This document shows, piece by piece, positions 17,110-25,831 of a stretch of 35,565 nt of DNA. The position numbers were made by a program, and so were the translations under genes. Origin of the DNA: Bacteroidota bacterium (GTDB lineage: Bacteria; Bacteroidota; Bacteroidia; 2-12-FULL-35-15); assembly GCA_025963775.1 (NCBI GenBank), contig JAOQAD010000005.1, positions 1 through 35,565 of the forward strand, in the 5' to 3' direction. The notes under the pieces were generated by a model that was not told the DNA's origin, did no database searches, and worked only from the letters and a program-made list of their open reading frames with translations. Position 1 is the first letter of the stretch. Every line of letters starts with the position of its first letter.

Positions 17110-20100
17110 ATGAAACAGCTCTACTTCATCTTACTCTCAGCCTTTGCAGCCACCATATCCACCGCACAAACATTCATGATGCCGGATCATTACGAGAGAG
17201 ATACCATCTATGCTTCTTCCGGAATGCTCAGCGATGCATCGGGGACTGCCACCATGGGCAGGTATACCAGCGGCACACTTCACATCAAACCACAGGTGCC
17301 GGGTACTTTTGTAAAGCTTACGTTTACCAGCTTTTCACTGGGGCCTTTGGATCACCTGCAGGTTTTTAACGGGCTAAGCACCTACGGTACCGTGCTTGGA
17401 GATTACAGGGGCAGCAGCCTTCCACCGGCAGTTTATTCCACTGAAAGCAACGGCGGGCTGACACTGGTACTTAGCTGTGAATCGAACTTCCTGTACCAGG
17501 GCTTTTCCGCAAACATACAGGCAATAAGCCCGCTGCCGCCTGCAGACCTCACATTCAAAACATACCCCGGATATACACCTTACTATCCTCCGTTTATTCC
17601 CGGCGGCAGCATTGCTCTTGCCTCGGACATCTGCAATAATGGTGGAATGGCTGTAAGCACAACTGTTTCCTATTATATTTCAACAGATACGGTTTACAGT
17701 CCGGACGACTCTTTACTGTCAACAGAAATTTTCGGGACGATCTATGGCGGGGATCACCTGTCGAGAGGCAGGTATGAAAAAGTGCCCGGCCTTGCAGCGG
17801 GAAACTATTACCTGCTCTGCATGATCGACCAGGGAAATTCCGCAGCGGAAAGCAACGAAGGAAATAATTTCAAATATGCTGCGATCACTATTATGCCCGG
17901 CATTCACGACCTTGTGTTCCCGATGGCCCTGGACCCCGAAACAGTATTTCCCGGCGCCAACCTCTATATACCGGCAACGTTACTTGACATCGGGAACGGC
18001 CCGGCAATGGAAGCGGATATGGCACTATACCTGTCCACCGATAATATCTTTGATGCATCCGATGCACAGCTCGGCGTCATTCCCGCTCATCCTTCACTGA
18101 GCATGCCGGCCTATGGATCATACGGCACTTTTATGCTGCCTTTGAACACTCCCGCCGGAAATTACACCATCTTCATGAAAGCAGATCCGGGAAATGAAAT
18201 TGCTGAGACAAATGAAACAAACAACCTCTGCTCCTTCTCTCTCCATGTGCCTTCGCCAAGGTATGACATCAGGATGGCGGGCGGCAGCTCTACACCTGCA
18301 TGGACACAGGGCGGAAATTTTTATGTAAACTACACGCTGGCCATCACCGACCTGCCTTATACGATCCACATCCCTGTAAACATTTTTCTTTCTGCAGATA
18401 CGGTGATCGATGCATCGGATGTGCTGTTATACACAGATACCGCCTATTACAGCTATTATGGATATGGTGCCAGTTTCGGAGACACAGTGCCCCCAGGTAT
18501 TCCGGCAGGTAATTATTTCCTGATCTTCTCCGCCGACCACAACAACACGATCACTGAAACAAACGAGTATAACAACAAATCTGTTTGTCCGCTGCAGATA
18601 AAGCCCTTTGAAACGGATATCGCCCAGGTCGCGCCCTCTATAGCAAACACGAACCTTGCAATGGGCTCCGCCCAGCGGTTTTTCGCCTATGCCAATAACA
18701 ACAAAGGCGGGAACTGCCCGGCATACGAAACAGCCTGCTACCTTTCCACAGATACAGTTCCCGATGCATCGGATGTATTGCTTTTATCGAAGGCCGTGGA
18801 TGGGATCCGCGCCAATTCGAGCATAACGATCTATGATACGATCAATATCCCGGGAAGCACATTGCCGGGACAATATTATGTTCTTGTTGTGGCTGATCAC
18901 AACAACATGATTGCCGAGAGCAATGAAGGAAACAACATATCCTATGCCCGCATCACGGTGTCTGCACCGTATGCCGACCTCACAGTAACGTACAACTCTG
19001 TTTCCTCCACACACAGGGATACGATACCAAGAGGCATTACGATGTCCGCTTACATTGGATTGCTGAATACTGGGAACATGTTATCCGACACCACCTACAC
19101 AGGCATGCTGCTTTCGGCGGACGCTGTGCCTGATGCTTCGGATATTCTTCTCGACTCGAAAAAAACAAGCCCTATGGCAGCAGCATCCAACACCTACGTC
19201 AGCTTCGATCTTAATTTTGCTTCTTCCATACCGGATGGCGATTATTACCTCATTGCTTACGCCGATCACCTGAACACACTGCCGGAGCCGGATGAAACCA
19301 ATAATTATGACGTGGCGAAAGTAATACTGGGCGCAGGAAGCGGAACCATCTTTAATTTTACAACAGGAAGCCATGTGGTGCACACCACCTGCGGGGAAGT
19401 GATCTACGACAGCGGCGGCAATGGAAATTACCATAACAACGAGCACGGCTCTTTAACACTGTACCCGGGCATTACAGGAAATTTCATTGCACTTGATTTT
19501 ATACTGATGGACCTGGAAACCTGCTGCGACCACATCGATATTTATAACGGCCCTTCCACCAGCGATCCGCTGATCGGCAGCTACAGCATCACACCATCGC
19601 GCATTGTGTCAACTCATCCAAGCGGCGCGCTTACACTGAAATTCTCTTCCAATGCATCTGTAGTGAATTCCGGTTTCAAAGCAGTTGCCAGCTGTGTGCC
19701 GTATGTATCGGCCGATCTTTCCTTCAGCTCTTCCTGGATCCCGGGCAGCTTTGTACAGGGTGAGAGCGGGAGCATTTCCTATAACTGCATCAATACCGGA
19801 ACTATTACAGCACCCGCTTCCTTCACGGGCTTTTATCTTTCGGCAGACTCGGTTTACAGCAGCGATGACCTGCTCCTTGGCGATGCGCTTGCCCCACATG
19901 TGATTCCCGGCATAATGGCTTATGATGAAGCAAATTTGCTGATCCCGGCATCTGTAACTCCGGGGAATTACTATCTCTTGCTGAAAGCAGACAACACAAA
20001 CCTTGTTTCCGAAACGGATGAAAGCAACAACTGGTATCACAAGGCGGTGATCATACATCCTGCAACGATAGACATTAAGCCCGGAAGTCCGAATATTGTT

Positions 20101-22890
20101 TCAAGCTATTACGGCCCGGTGGTACATTATCCCGGATGCGACCTGCTTGTTTCGACATCGGTGGGCAACATCCTTTATAAATCCATGGATACCTCTGTAG
20201 TGCGGTATTTTATCTCCACCGACACCTTGCTGGATGCATGGGATCTGCCTGCAGGATATTCATACAGGGGCTCATCCCCTCCGAGGTTGTATTTCTCGCA
20301 CGACGATACGGTTGCCGTTCCATCTTCGCTTGCGGCAGGGCAGTATTTCCTGCTGGCACAGGCGGATGCCCTCAGCATGTTTGCAGAAGCCGATGAGAGC
20401 AACAACATTTCATACAGTGCATTTATGCTTGTGCCCGCCACTATGGATCTTACATTCAGCAACCCTGATCTCAGCAATTATACGCCGGTGCCGGGCGGTT
20501 CCACGCAGCTGGATTACCGCATTACCGATGCCGGCACTATCCCGTTTCCGTACACGGCCAGTATTACAAACGGATTTTATCTTTCGGCCGATACCATTTT
20601 CGATGCTGCCGACCTCCTGCTTGGAGGCTCAACGGTAACAGTGTCCTATTCCGGCCATAAAACCCTGAATATACCTGCAGGCATAAGCCCCGGAAGCTAT
20701 TACATCATTCTTCGCGCCGATACGCTTGGTGCCTATTGGGAATCGGACGAGACAAACAACCTTTACTTTATGCCCATCGATATTTTTCCAAATATTCCTG
20801 ACCTTTCCGCAGAGGGATTATACACGGCCAATCGAAGCATCCTTCCAAATTACTGGCTGAACATTTCCTTTGTACTGAAGAACCGCGGCTACGGAGATGC
20901 GGGCTATTCCTCTATCCATTATTATTTCTCCAACGATTCGATCCTGGATGCATCCGATACGCTGCTCACTGATTATACATGGTCGGGCCCTGACGCAAAC
21001 ACCGGCCTGGCAGTGAGTGCGAATAAAATGCTCCCGCCTGGCGTAAGCGGCAGCCATTACATCATTGTGCTGCTTGATTCTTCGAATACAATTACAGAAA
21101 CGGATGAAACTAACAATCTCTATGTGCTTCCCATCACCATCCAGCCGCTCAGCCTCGACCTGCTTGTGAGCCACCAGTCGGTGCCTGTGCCTGCACTTGC
21201 ACCGGGAGCTACAACCCGCGTAAAAAGCATGCTGGAGCTCTATGGAAATAATTACCTGAACAACCAGTCGATCGGGTATTATCTTTCAACGGATACATTG
21301 TTCGATGGCAGCGATGTTTATTTAAGCTCCACCATTATTCCCGGAATTTCTCCCGGCCCTTACTACAATATTTATTTTTCAAACGGAACCATCAGCATTC
21401 CTTCCGGTACAGCCTACGGCGCTTACTACCTGCTCTTTGTTGCAGATCATAACAATATCACCGCAGAGAGCAATGAAGTAAACAATGTGAGCTATGCGGC
21501 ATTGGCCATCGCTCCTGTTTCTTATGACCTTCGCGTGACGACATTAAGAATGAATGGAACGGCAACGGCATCCGGCAGCACTATTGATGCTACGCCATTG
21601 CTTACCAACATGGGAACCGGCGGAACAGCTTCCTACAAAGCAGGATTTTATTTATCTGCAGATTCGGTGTTCGATGCTTCCGACCTGTTCCTGTACCAGC
21701 AGCTCATGAATTCGCTGAATGCGGGGAATGCCGACAGTGCAACCTGCACGATCAGCATCCCTGTTTCCATAGCTGCGGGCGATTATTACCTCATTGCTTA
21801 TGCCGATTACCAGCATGTGATCACGGAAAGCTCGGAGCTGAACAATTATTTAAGCAAACGGATCTCCATTGCACAGGGCTTTAATGAAGTGTACCTGGCA
21901 GGATTGTATCCAACCTGGGGCGGAGGGATCGTTACTTCACCTTCAGGGCTTAGCGTTAACTTCAGCAACGAAAACCTGTGTAACCTGTACCAGTTCAATT
22001 TGAAAACAGCTTTTTATTTTTCAACCGATACCATCCCCGGCGGTTCAGATCCCGTTCTTGGAATCGTTAACACCACAACGCTTTCTCCGGGATACCAGTT
22101 GACAGGAAGCCTTAGCTTCAACCTTCCGCCGGGTACGCCTTTCGGGAACTACTATATCGTCGCGTACACTGATTACCTGGATTACATTCCTGAAACAAAT
22201 GAAGCGAACAACATACGCTATGTGAAATTAAATTACGGTGTCAGTGGCGGCCAGGGAGATCTGCAATTATTCAATCTTCAATTGCAGGATACCATGAACC
22301 TGAATGTTACAGGAACAATAAGCGCACAGGTAAGAGCGAATGGTTCTGCGCTCAGCTCCAGCCAGGTGGGTTATTTTTTATCAGCCGACTGGCAGCTTGA
22401 TAATGTCGACCTTCTCCTTACTGCCGTAGATTCGGGCGCAATCGCGATCTGGACAAGCAAAAAAGTGGAAGCGGATGTGCTGCTGCCGACCTGGATCACA
22501 CCGGGCATTTATTACATCATTGCTGCTGTTGATTACAAGAACCTTATCAACGAAAGTGATGAGAACAACAATACAAATGTGAAGCCCATCTACGTATCAA
22601 ATGTAACGGGCATTGTGGAGCATGCCGAAGATTTTTCCATGATCCTTTACCCGAATCCTTCTTCCGGCAGGATCAGCTTCAAAGGCCATTTTGCAGAAGA
22701 AGAATGGGGAGAAGAGCTGAAGATCGAGATCCTTGACATTACCGGGGCAAGCGTTTACAGCGATGCCTTCAGGAATACAGTGGATGTTGAAAAAACAATC
22801 TCGGTAAGTGAAACGAACAACGGTATTTATTTTTTAAAGATCAGCGGAAGACTGAAGAGTACCTCGGGAAAATATGTGAAAGTGAATTAG
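17110..22890 (+). CDS. Giant secreted CUB-CARDB repeat protein with T9SS sorting domain
   Basis: This 1926-residue protein has a signal peptide (MKQLYFILLSAFAATISTAQ). A CUB-like domain lies at ~22-140 (LDHLQVFNGLSTYGTVLGDYRG). Five CARDB-like modules of about 120 residues follow, then a second CUB-like domain at ~743-862 (CCDHIDIYNGPSTSDPLIG), eight more CARDB modules, and a T9SS type A domain (~1838-1926: MILYPNPSSGRISF, NNGIYFLKISG). Each CARDB module shows FYLS.D...DASD..L, then GNYYLL..AD, then E.NE.NN; I count 13 of the last motif. Known: CARDB is an Ig-like adhesion module and CUB often binds protein or sugar. Inferred: a stalk-like surface adhesin. No catalytic domain is visible. The modules have diverged, unlike those of the SprB-like gene. 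Confidence 0.92.
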   Translation: MKQLYFILLSAFAATISTAQTFMMPDHYERDTIYASSGMLSDASGTATMGRYTSGTLHIKPQVPGTFVKLTFTSFSLGPLDHLQVFNGLSTYGTVLGDYRGSSLPPAVYSTESNGGLTLVLSCESNFLYQGFSANIQAISPLPPADLTFKTYPGYTPYYPPFIPGGSIALASDICNNGGMAVSTTVSYYISTDTVYSPDDSLLSTEIFGTIYGGDHLSRGRYEKVPGLAAGNYYLLCMIDQGNSAAESNEGNNFKYAAITIMPGIHDLVFPMALDPETVFPGANLYIPATLLDIGNGPAMEADMALYLSTDNIFDASDAQLGVIPAHPSLSMPAYGSYGTFMLPLNTPAGNYTIFMKADPGNEIAETNETNNLCSFSLHVPSPRYDIRMAGGSSTPAWTQGGNFYVNYTLAITDLPYTIHIPVNIFLSADTVIDASDVLLYTDTAYYSYYGYGASFGDTVPPGIPAGNYFLIFSADHNNTITETNEYNNKSVCPLQIKPFETDIAQVAPSIANTNLAMGSAQRFFAYANNNKGGNCPAYETACYLSTDTVPDASDVLLLSKAVDGIRANSSITIYDTINIPGSTLPGQYYVLVVADHNNMIAESNEGNNISYARITVSAPYADLTVTYNSVSSTHRDTIPRGITMSAYIGLLNTGNMLSDTTYTGMLLSADAVPDASDILLDSKKTSPMAAASNTYVSFDLNFASSIPDGDYYLIAYADHLNTLPEPDETNNYDVAKVILGAGSGTIFNFTTGSHVVHTTCGEVIYDSGGNGNYHNNEHGSLTLYPGITGNFIALDFILMDLETCCDHIDIYNGPSTSDPLIGSYSITPSRIVSTHPSGALTLKFSSNASVVNSGFKAVASCVPYVSADLSFSSSWIPGSFVQGESGSISYNCINTGTITAPASFTGFYLSADSVYSSDDLLLGDALAPHVIPGIMAYDEANLLIPASVTPGNYYLLLKADNTNLVSETDESNNWYHKAVIIHPATIDIKPGSPNIVSSYYGPVVHYPGCDLLVSTSVGNILYKSMDTSVVRYFISTDTLLDAWDLPAGYSYRGSSPPRLYFSHDDTVAVPSSLAAGQYFLLAQADALSMFAEADESNNISYSAFMLVPATMDLTFSNPDLSNYTPVPGGSTQLDYRITDAGTIPFPYTASITNGFYLSADTIFDAADLLLGGSTVTVSYSGHKTLNIPAGISPGSYYIILRADTLGAYWESDETNNLYFMPIDIFPNIPDLSAEGLYTANRSILPNYWLNISFVLKNRGYGDAGYSSIHYYFSNDSILDASDTLLTDYTWSGPDANTGLAVSANKMLPPGVSGSHYIIVLLDSSNTITETDETNNLYVLPITIQPLSLDLLVSHQSVPVPALAPGATTRVKSMLELYGNNYLNNQSIGYYLSTDTLFDGSDVYLSSTIIPGISPGPYYNIYFSNGTISIPSGTAYGAYYLLFVADHNNITAESNEVNNVSYAALAIAPVSYDLRVTTLRMNGTATASGSTIDATPLLTNMGTGGTASYKAGFYLSADSVFDASDLFLYQQLMNSLNAGNADSATCTISIPVSIAAGDYYLIAYADYQHVITESSELNNYLSKRISIAQGFNEVYLAGLYPTWGGGIVTSPSGLSVNFSNENLCNLYQFNLKTAFYFSTDTIPGGSDPVLGIVNTTTLSPGYQLTGSLSFNLPPGTPFGNYYIVAYTDYLDYIPETNEANNIRYVKLNYGVSGGQGDLQLFNLQLQDTMNLNVTGTISAQVRANGSALSSSQVGYFLSADWQLDNVDLLLTAVDSGAIAIWTSKKVEADVLLPTWITPGIYYIIAAVDYKNLINESDENNNTNVKPIYVSNVTGIVEHAEDFSMILYPNPSSGRISFKGHFAEEEWGEELKIEILDITGASVYSDAFRNTVDVEKTISVSETNNGIYFLKISGRLKSTSGKYVKVN

Positions 22891-22915
22891 GTTTTAAAAA
22901 CTAAAATTTCTTACT

Positions 22916-22948
22916 AAAACGGGGCTAAAAACAAGCCCCGTTTTTTTT
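22916..22948 (+). terminator. Rho-independent terminator after the CUB-CARDB gene
   Basis: AAAACGGGGCT (22916-22926) pairs with AGCCCCGTTTT (22934-22944) around a 7-base loop and runs into T8. It lies 26 bases past the stop and separates this gene from the phosphatase gene. Confidence 0.93.
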
Positions 22949-22977
22949 CTGCCCCAGCTTTTGATTATCATTGTAAG

Positions 22978-24972
22978 ATGAGAAGGCAGATCATTTACAA
23001 CAAAACAATTCTTTTATTTTTCCTTTTCTTCTTTTCTGCAGCCTGCACGTTCGGACAGGTTTCAAAAAAAGAATCCCTCATGGCCGCAGTGAAGACTGCG
23101 GCTCCCGACAGCAATAAGGTAAACGCACTGAATGCGCTCGGGCGCGAATACATCATTGAAGGCGAATACATCCCTGCCGATTCCATACTTTCCATTTCCC
23201 TGCAGCTGGCACAACAGCTGAAGTTCAGCGCCGGTGAAGCACAAGCGCTGACCAATACGGGCGTGCTTTACTGGTACCAGGCCGATTATCCGGAAGCACT
23301 GGAACATTATTTCAAAGCGCTGCGCATTGTTGAAGCCAGCGGGAACAAGAACATGACCGCACGTTCGCTTGCCAATATTGGCCTGGTGTTCTCGAGCCAG
23401 GGCGACAGGCAGAAAGCGCTGGACTATTATGAGCGGGCATTGAAGATCAAGGAAGAGATCGGTGATAAAAAGGCAGCTACCATCATCCGGGGAAACATTG
23501 CAGAGCTCTATAAAACCGGCGGCGATCCCAAACTTGCACTTGAGAGCTATTTAACAGCCCTGGAAAATTCGGAGGAGATGAAAGAGCAAGGGCTCACAGG
23601 CCTGTATCTTGCCAGCATTGCCAGTATTTACGAGGCGCGGACAGAGTATGCAGCAGCACTTTCTTATTATTTAAAAGCCCTGTCCATTGCGGAAACGATT
23701 AAGGATAAGGTCCTGGTCGCCGGCGTCAGCAACAGCATTGGCGGTATTTATACAAAGCAGAAAAATTACGCTGAGGCGGAGCGATACCTTTCTTCGGCTT
23801 TAAAGATCTCCTCGGAAACCGGCGACCTCGACACGAAAAAAAATGCGCACCGCGAGCTGAGCGATCTTTATGAGCAGCAAAGCAAATGGCAGCTGGCATT
23901 TGAAAATTACAAGAAATTCACAGCAGCCCGCGACAGCATTTTCAACGAGGAAAAAACAAAAAAGACGGTACGCAGCGAAATGAATTTTTATTTCGATAAA
24001 AAGCAGACCGCTGAAAAAGTGGCACAGGCAAAGAAAGATGCAATTGCAGAGGAAGAGCTGAAACGCCAGCGTATGCAGCGGAATTATTTTATTGTTGGCT
24101 TCCTGCTGATGCTCACGCTTGCCCTGTTTATTTTCAGGGGATACCGACAGAAGCAGAAAGCGAATGAGATCATTGCTGCGCAGAAAATGGAAGTGGAAGA
24201 GCAGAAAGACCTCATCGAAGAAAAAAGCAAGGAGATCACCGATTCGATCATGTATGCAAAGAGATTGCAGGATGCGATTCTTCCGCCGCAATCGTACATC
24301 GACACCTTCCTTCCCGAAAATTTTGTGTTGTACAAACCAAAGGACATTGTCGCAGGTGATTTTTACTGGATGGAACGAAAAGATGATAGAACCTTCATTG
24401 CCGTTGCCGATTGTACAGGACACGGCGTTCCGGGCGCAATGGTCAGCGTGATCTGCAGCAATGCGCTGAACCGTGCTGTAATGGAATTCGGGATCAGCGA
24501 CCCGGGACAGATCCTCGATAAGGCCCGTGAGCTGGTGATGGCAACGTTCTCAAAAAGCGATAAGGATGTAAAAGACGGAATGGACATTTCCCTCTGCAGT
24601 ATCAGATCTTCGGGAGAAGTGGAATGGGCAGGCGCTTACAATCCGCTGTGGTATATTTCTTCCGGGGTATTCAAGGAGCTTACCGCCGACAAGCAGCCGA
24701 TCGGTAAAACGGAGAATGCAGCGGCATTCACCACTCATAAGATTTTGTTAAATAAGGGTGATCTCCTGTACCTGTTCACGGATGGCTATGCCGACCAGTT
24801 CGGTGGAGAAAAAGGAAAAAAATTCAAGTATAAACCCTTTAAGGAATTGCTGAATAAAAATGCCGGATTGCCGGCAATAGTACAGAAGGCTGTATTGGAA
24901 GAAGCATTTCATAATTGGAAAGGCAACCTGGAGCAGGTGGATGATGTGTGCATCATCGGCATCAGGATCTGA
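22978..24972 (+). CDS. Membrane TPR protein with cytoplasmic SpoIIE/PP2C-type serine phosphatase
   Basis: This is a 664-residue protein. A signal peptide or first helix (~8-26) leads to about six TPR units (~45-325), a basic/acidic linker, one transmembrane helix (~370-388) and a short coiled coil (~390-425). The SpoIIE phosphatase domain (~445-664) carries VAGDFYW, VADCTGHGVPGAMVS, KDGMDISL, FTDGYADQFGG and QVDDVCIIGI, with the metal-binding aspartates present. Known: such proteins place TPRs in the periplasm and dephosphorylate proteins, often anti-anti-sigma factors, in the cytoplasm. The partner is not in view. The 3' end abuts the convergent 67-residue gene with no gap (24972/24973). Confidence 0.92.
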   Translation: MRRQIIYNKTILLFFLFFFSAACTFGQVSKKESLMAAVKTAAPDSNKVNALNALGREYIIEGEYIPADSILSISLQLAQQLKFSAGEAQALTNTGVLYWYQADYPEALEHYFKALRIVEASGNKNMTARSLANIGLVFSSQGDRQKALDYYERALKIKEEIGDKKAATIIRGNIAELYKTGGDPKLALESYLTALENSEEMKEQGLTGLYLASIASIYEARTEYAAALSYYLKALSIAETIKDKVLVAGVSNSIGGIYTKQKNYAEAERYLSSALKISSETGDLDTKKNAHRELSDLYEQQSKWQLAFENYKKFTAARDSIFNEEKTKKTVRSEMNFYFDKKQTAEKVAQAKKDAIAEEELKRQRMQRNYFIVGFLLMLTLALFIFRGYRQKQKANEIIAAQKMEVEEQKDLIEEKSKEITDSIMYAKRLQDAILPPQSYIDTFLPENFVLYKPKDIVAGDFYWMERKDDRTFIAVADCTGHGVPGAMVSVICSNALNRAVMEFGISDPGQILDKARELVMATFSKSDKDVKDGMDISLCSIRSSGEVEWAGAYNPLWYISSGVFKELTADKQPIGKTENAAAFTTHKILLNKGDLLYLFTDGYADQFGGEKGKKFKYKPFKELLNKNAGLPAIVQKAVLEEAFHNWKGNLEQVDDVCIIGIRI

Positions 24973-25176
24973 TCAGCTGCCTGCAAACATGCGCATTTTA
25001 TCCTTCTCTCCCACTACGCTCTTCACCAATTGTTCGTCAAATGAGATCCGGCACCAGCCGATCAATGCATCCGCTTCTTCCTTCTTTAAAGCGCTTACCG
25101 CCTTCTTTAATTCTTTCTGAAAAATATCCTTATCAAAACTCACTTTCCCAAGGATATACTTATACATTTCAAACAT
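24973..25176 (-). CDS. Small conserved-looking protein, unknown function
   Basis: This is a soluble 67-residue protein with no signal peptide. It is mostly helical and charged: YKYILGKVSFDKDIFQKELKK, then ALKKEEADALIGWC. Similar short proteins with a 'KVSFD..LF.KEL.KA...L...E...L..WC' pattern occur in Bacteroidota to my recollection, with no known function. It starts 34 bases after the Dps-like gene and probably shares its transcript. A regulatory or partner role for that protein is possible but unsupported beyond position. Confidence 0.72.
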   Translation of the reverse strand: MFEMYKYILGKVSFDKDIFQKELKKAVSALKKEEADALIGWCRISFDEQLVKSVVGEKDKMRMFAGS

Positions 25177-25210
25177 CGTTATCTTTCTTTAAATTTAAAT
25201 TAAAGTGATC

Positions 25211-25597
25211 TTAAGCAATGAGGTATCTTTTTAATCTCCATGCAATATTTTTATGCTCTTCGATGACCCTGTTCAGCAAATCGCGGAGGCTTACGTCACG
25301 GTAGCGTTCATAATAACGCGACATACTTTTCGCCAATTGGGTAATAATCCGCTCATGATCCTTGATCAGCTCTTTCAGCATTTCATTTGAACAGGGATAT
25401 TTACTGGCAAGGTCTTTTTTTGTGTCCATTACAGAAAGCTGCTTCATAGCAGCTACTGTAGCGTCAACATCCGGGGCCTTATCTTCCGCATCAGGGATAA
25501 CAAGGTGATCAAGGCTTACTTTGATCAGGTTGAGGGAATATTGCGCCGCCTGCTTTTTGCTTTTGCTGTCTAAGTCTAAAGTTTCCATTTTTTCCAT
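25211..25597 (-). CDS. Dps/ferritin-like helical protein, C-terminal half only
   Basis: This is a 128-residue protein. Residues ~68-126 (NEMLKELIKDHERIITQLAK, then LLNRVIEEHKNIAWRLKRYL) resemble the last two helices of Dps proteins, which carry a D.E.I...LR motif and EEH.K.AW.LR. The N-terminal ~65 residues do not resemble Dps helices A/B, where the ferroxidase His/Asp/Glu ligands normally lie, and Dps is usually ~155-170 residues. It may therefore be a non-enzymatic relative, or a different helical family with convergent similarity. A second ATG three codons downstream has GGAAAAA just before it and may be the real start. It leads the 67-residue gene. Confidence 0.68.
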   Translation of the reverse strand: MEKMETLDLDSKSKKQAAQYSLNLIKVSLDHLVIPDAEDKAPDVDATVAAMKQLSVMDTKKDLASKYPCSNEMLKELIKDHERIITQLAKSMSRYYERYRDVSLRDLLNRVIEEHKNIAWRLKRYLIA

Positions 25598-25626
25598 TTT
25601 TGATGTTAAATTCTTCGGTTATACAG

Positions 25627-25634
25627 CAAAGATA
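25627..25634 (-). promoter_or_regulatory. Bacteroidota -7 box for the Dps-like operon
   Basis: On the minus strand TATCTTTG (followed by C) matches TAnnTTTG and lies 30 bases upstream of the start at 25597. No clear -33 TTG was found at the right distance. Confidence 0.45.
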
Positions 25635-25776
25635 TTGCGGTATTCTTCTATGCCCCTGCACTATTCGGTAAGCGTCCTTTTAAGATCGCTAAAAACATTT
25701 CGGGAAGGACCGGGTGTTTCCATCCTTTATGAAAAAATTGTGCCCGCCGGACGTTTGGGCCTGCCGAAGCACAAAA

Positions 25777-25803
25777 AAAAGTCCCCCGGAATGGAGGACT
25801 TTT
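25777..25803 (-). terminator. Rho-independent terminator of the T9SS-exported protein gene
   Basis: On the minus strand AAAAGTCC-type arms (25777-25784 with 25796-25803) form an 8-bp stem, extendable past a mismatch, followed by a T8 run. It starts 29 bases past the stop at 25832. Confidence 0.82.
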
Positions 25804-25831
25804 CTTATTGTAAAAGGTTTTTATATCTTAT

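Noticed and set aside
17001..17369. 122-codon plus-strand frame overlapping the start of the CUB-CARDB gene
   Set aside because: It is an out-of-frame shadow; the overlapping frame has a signal peptide and a CUB domain.
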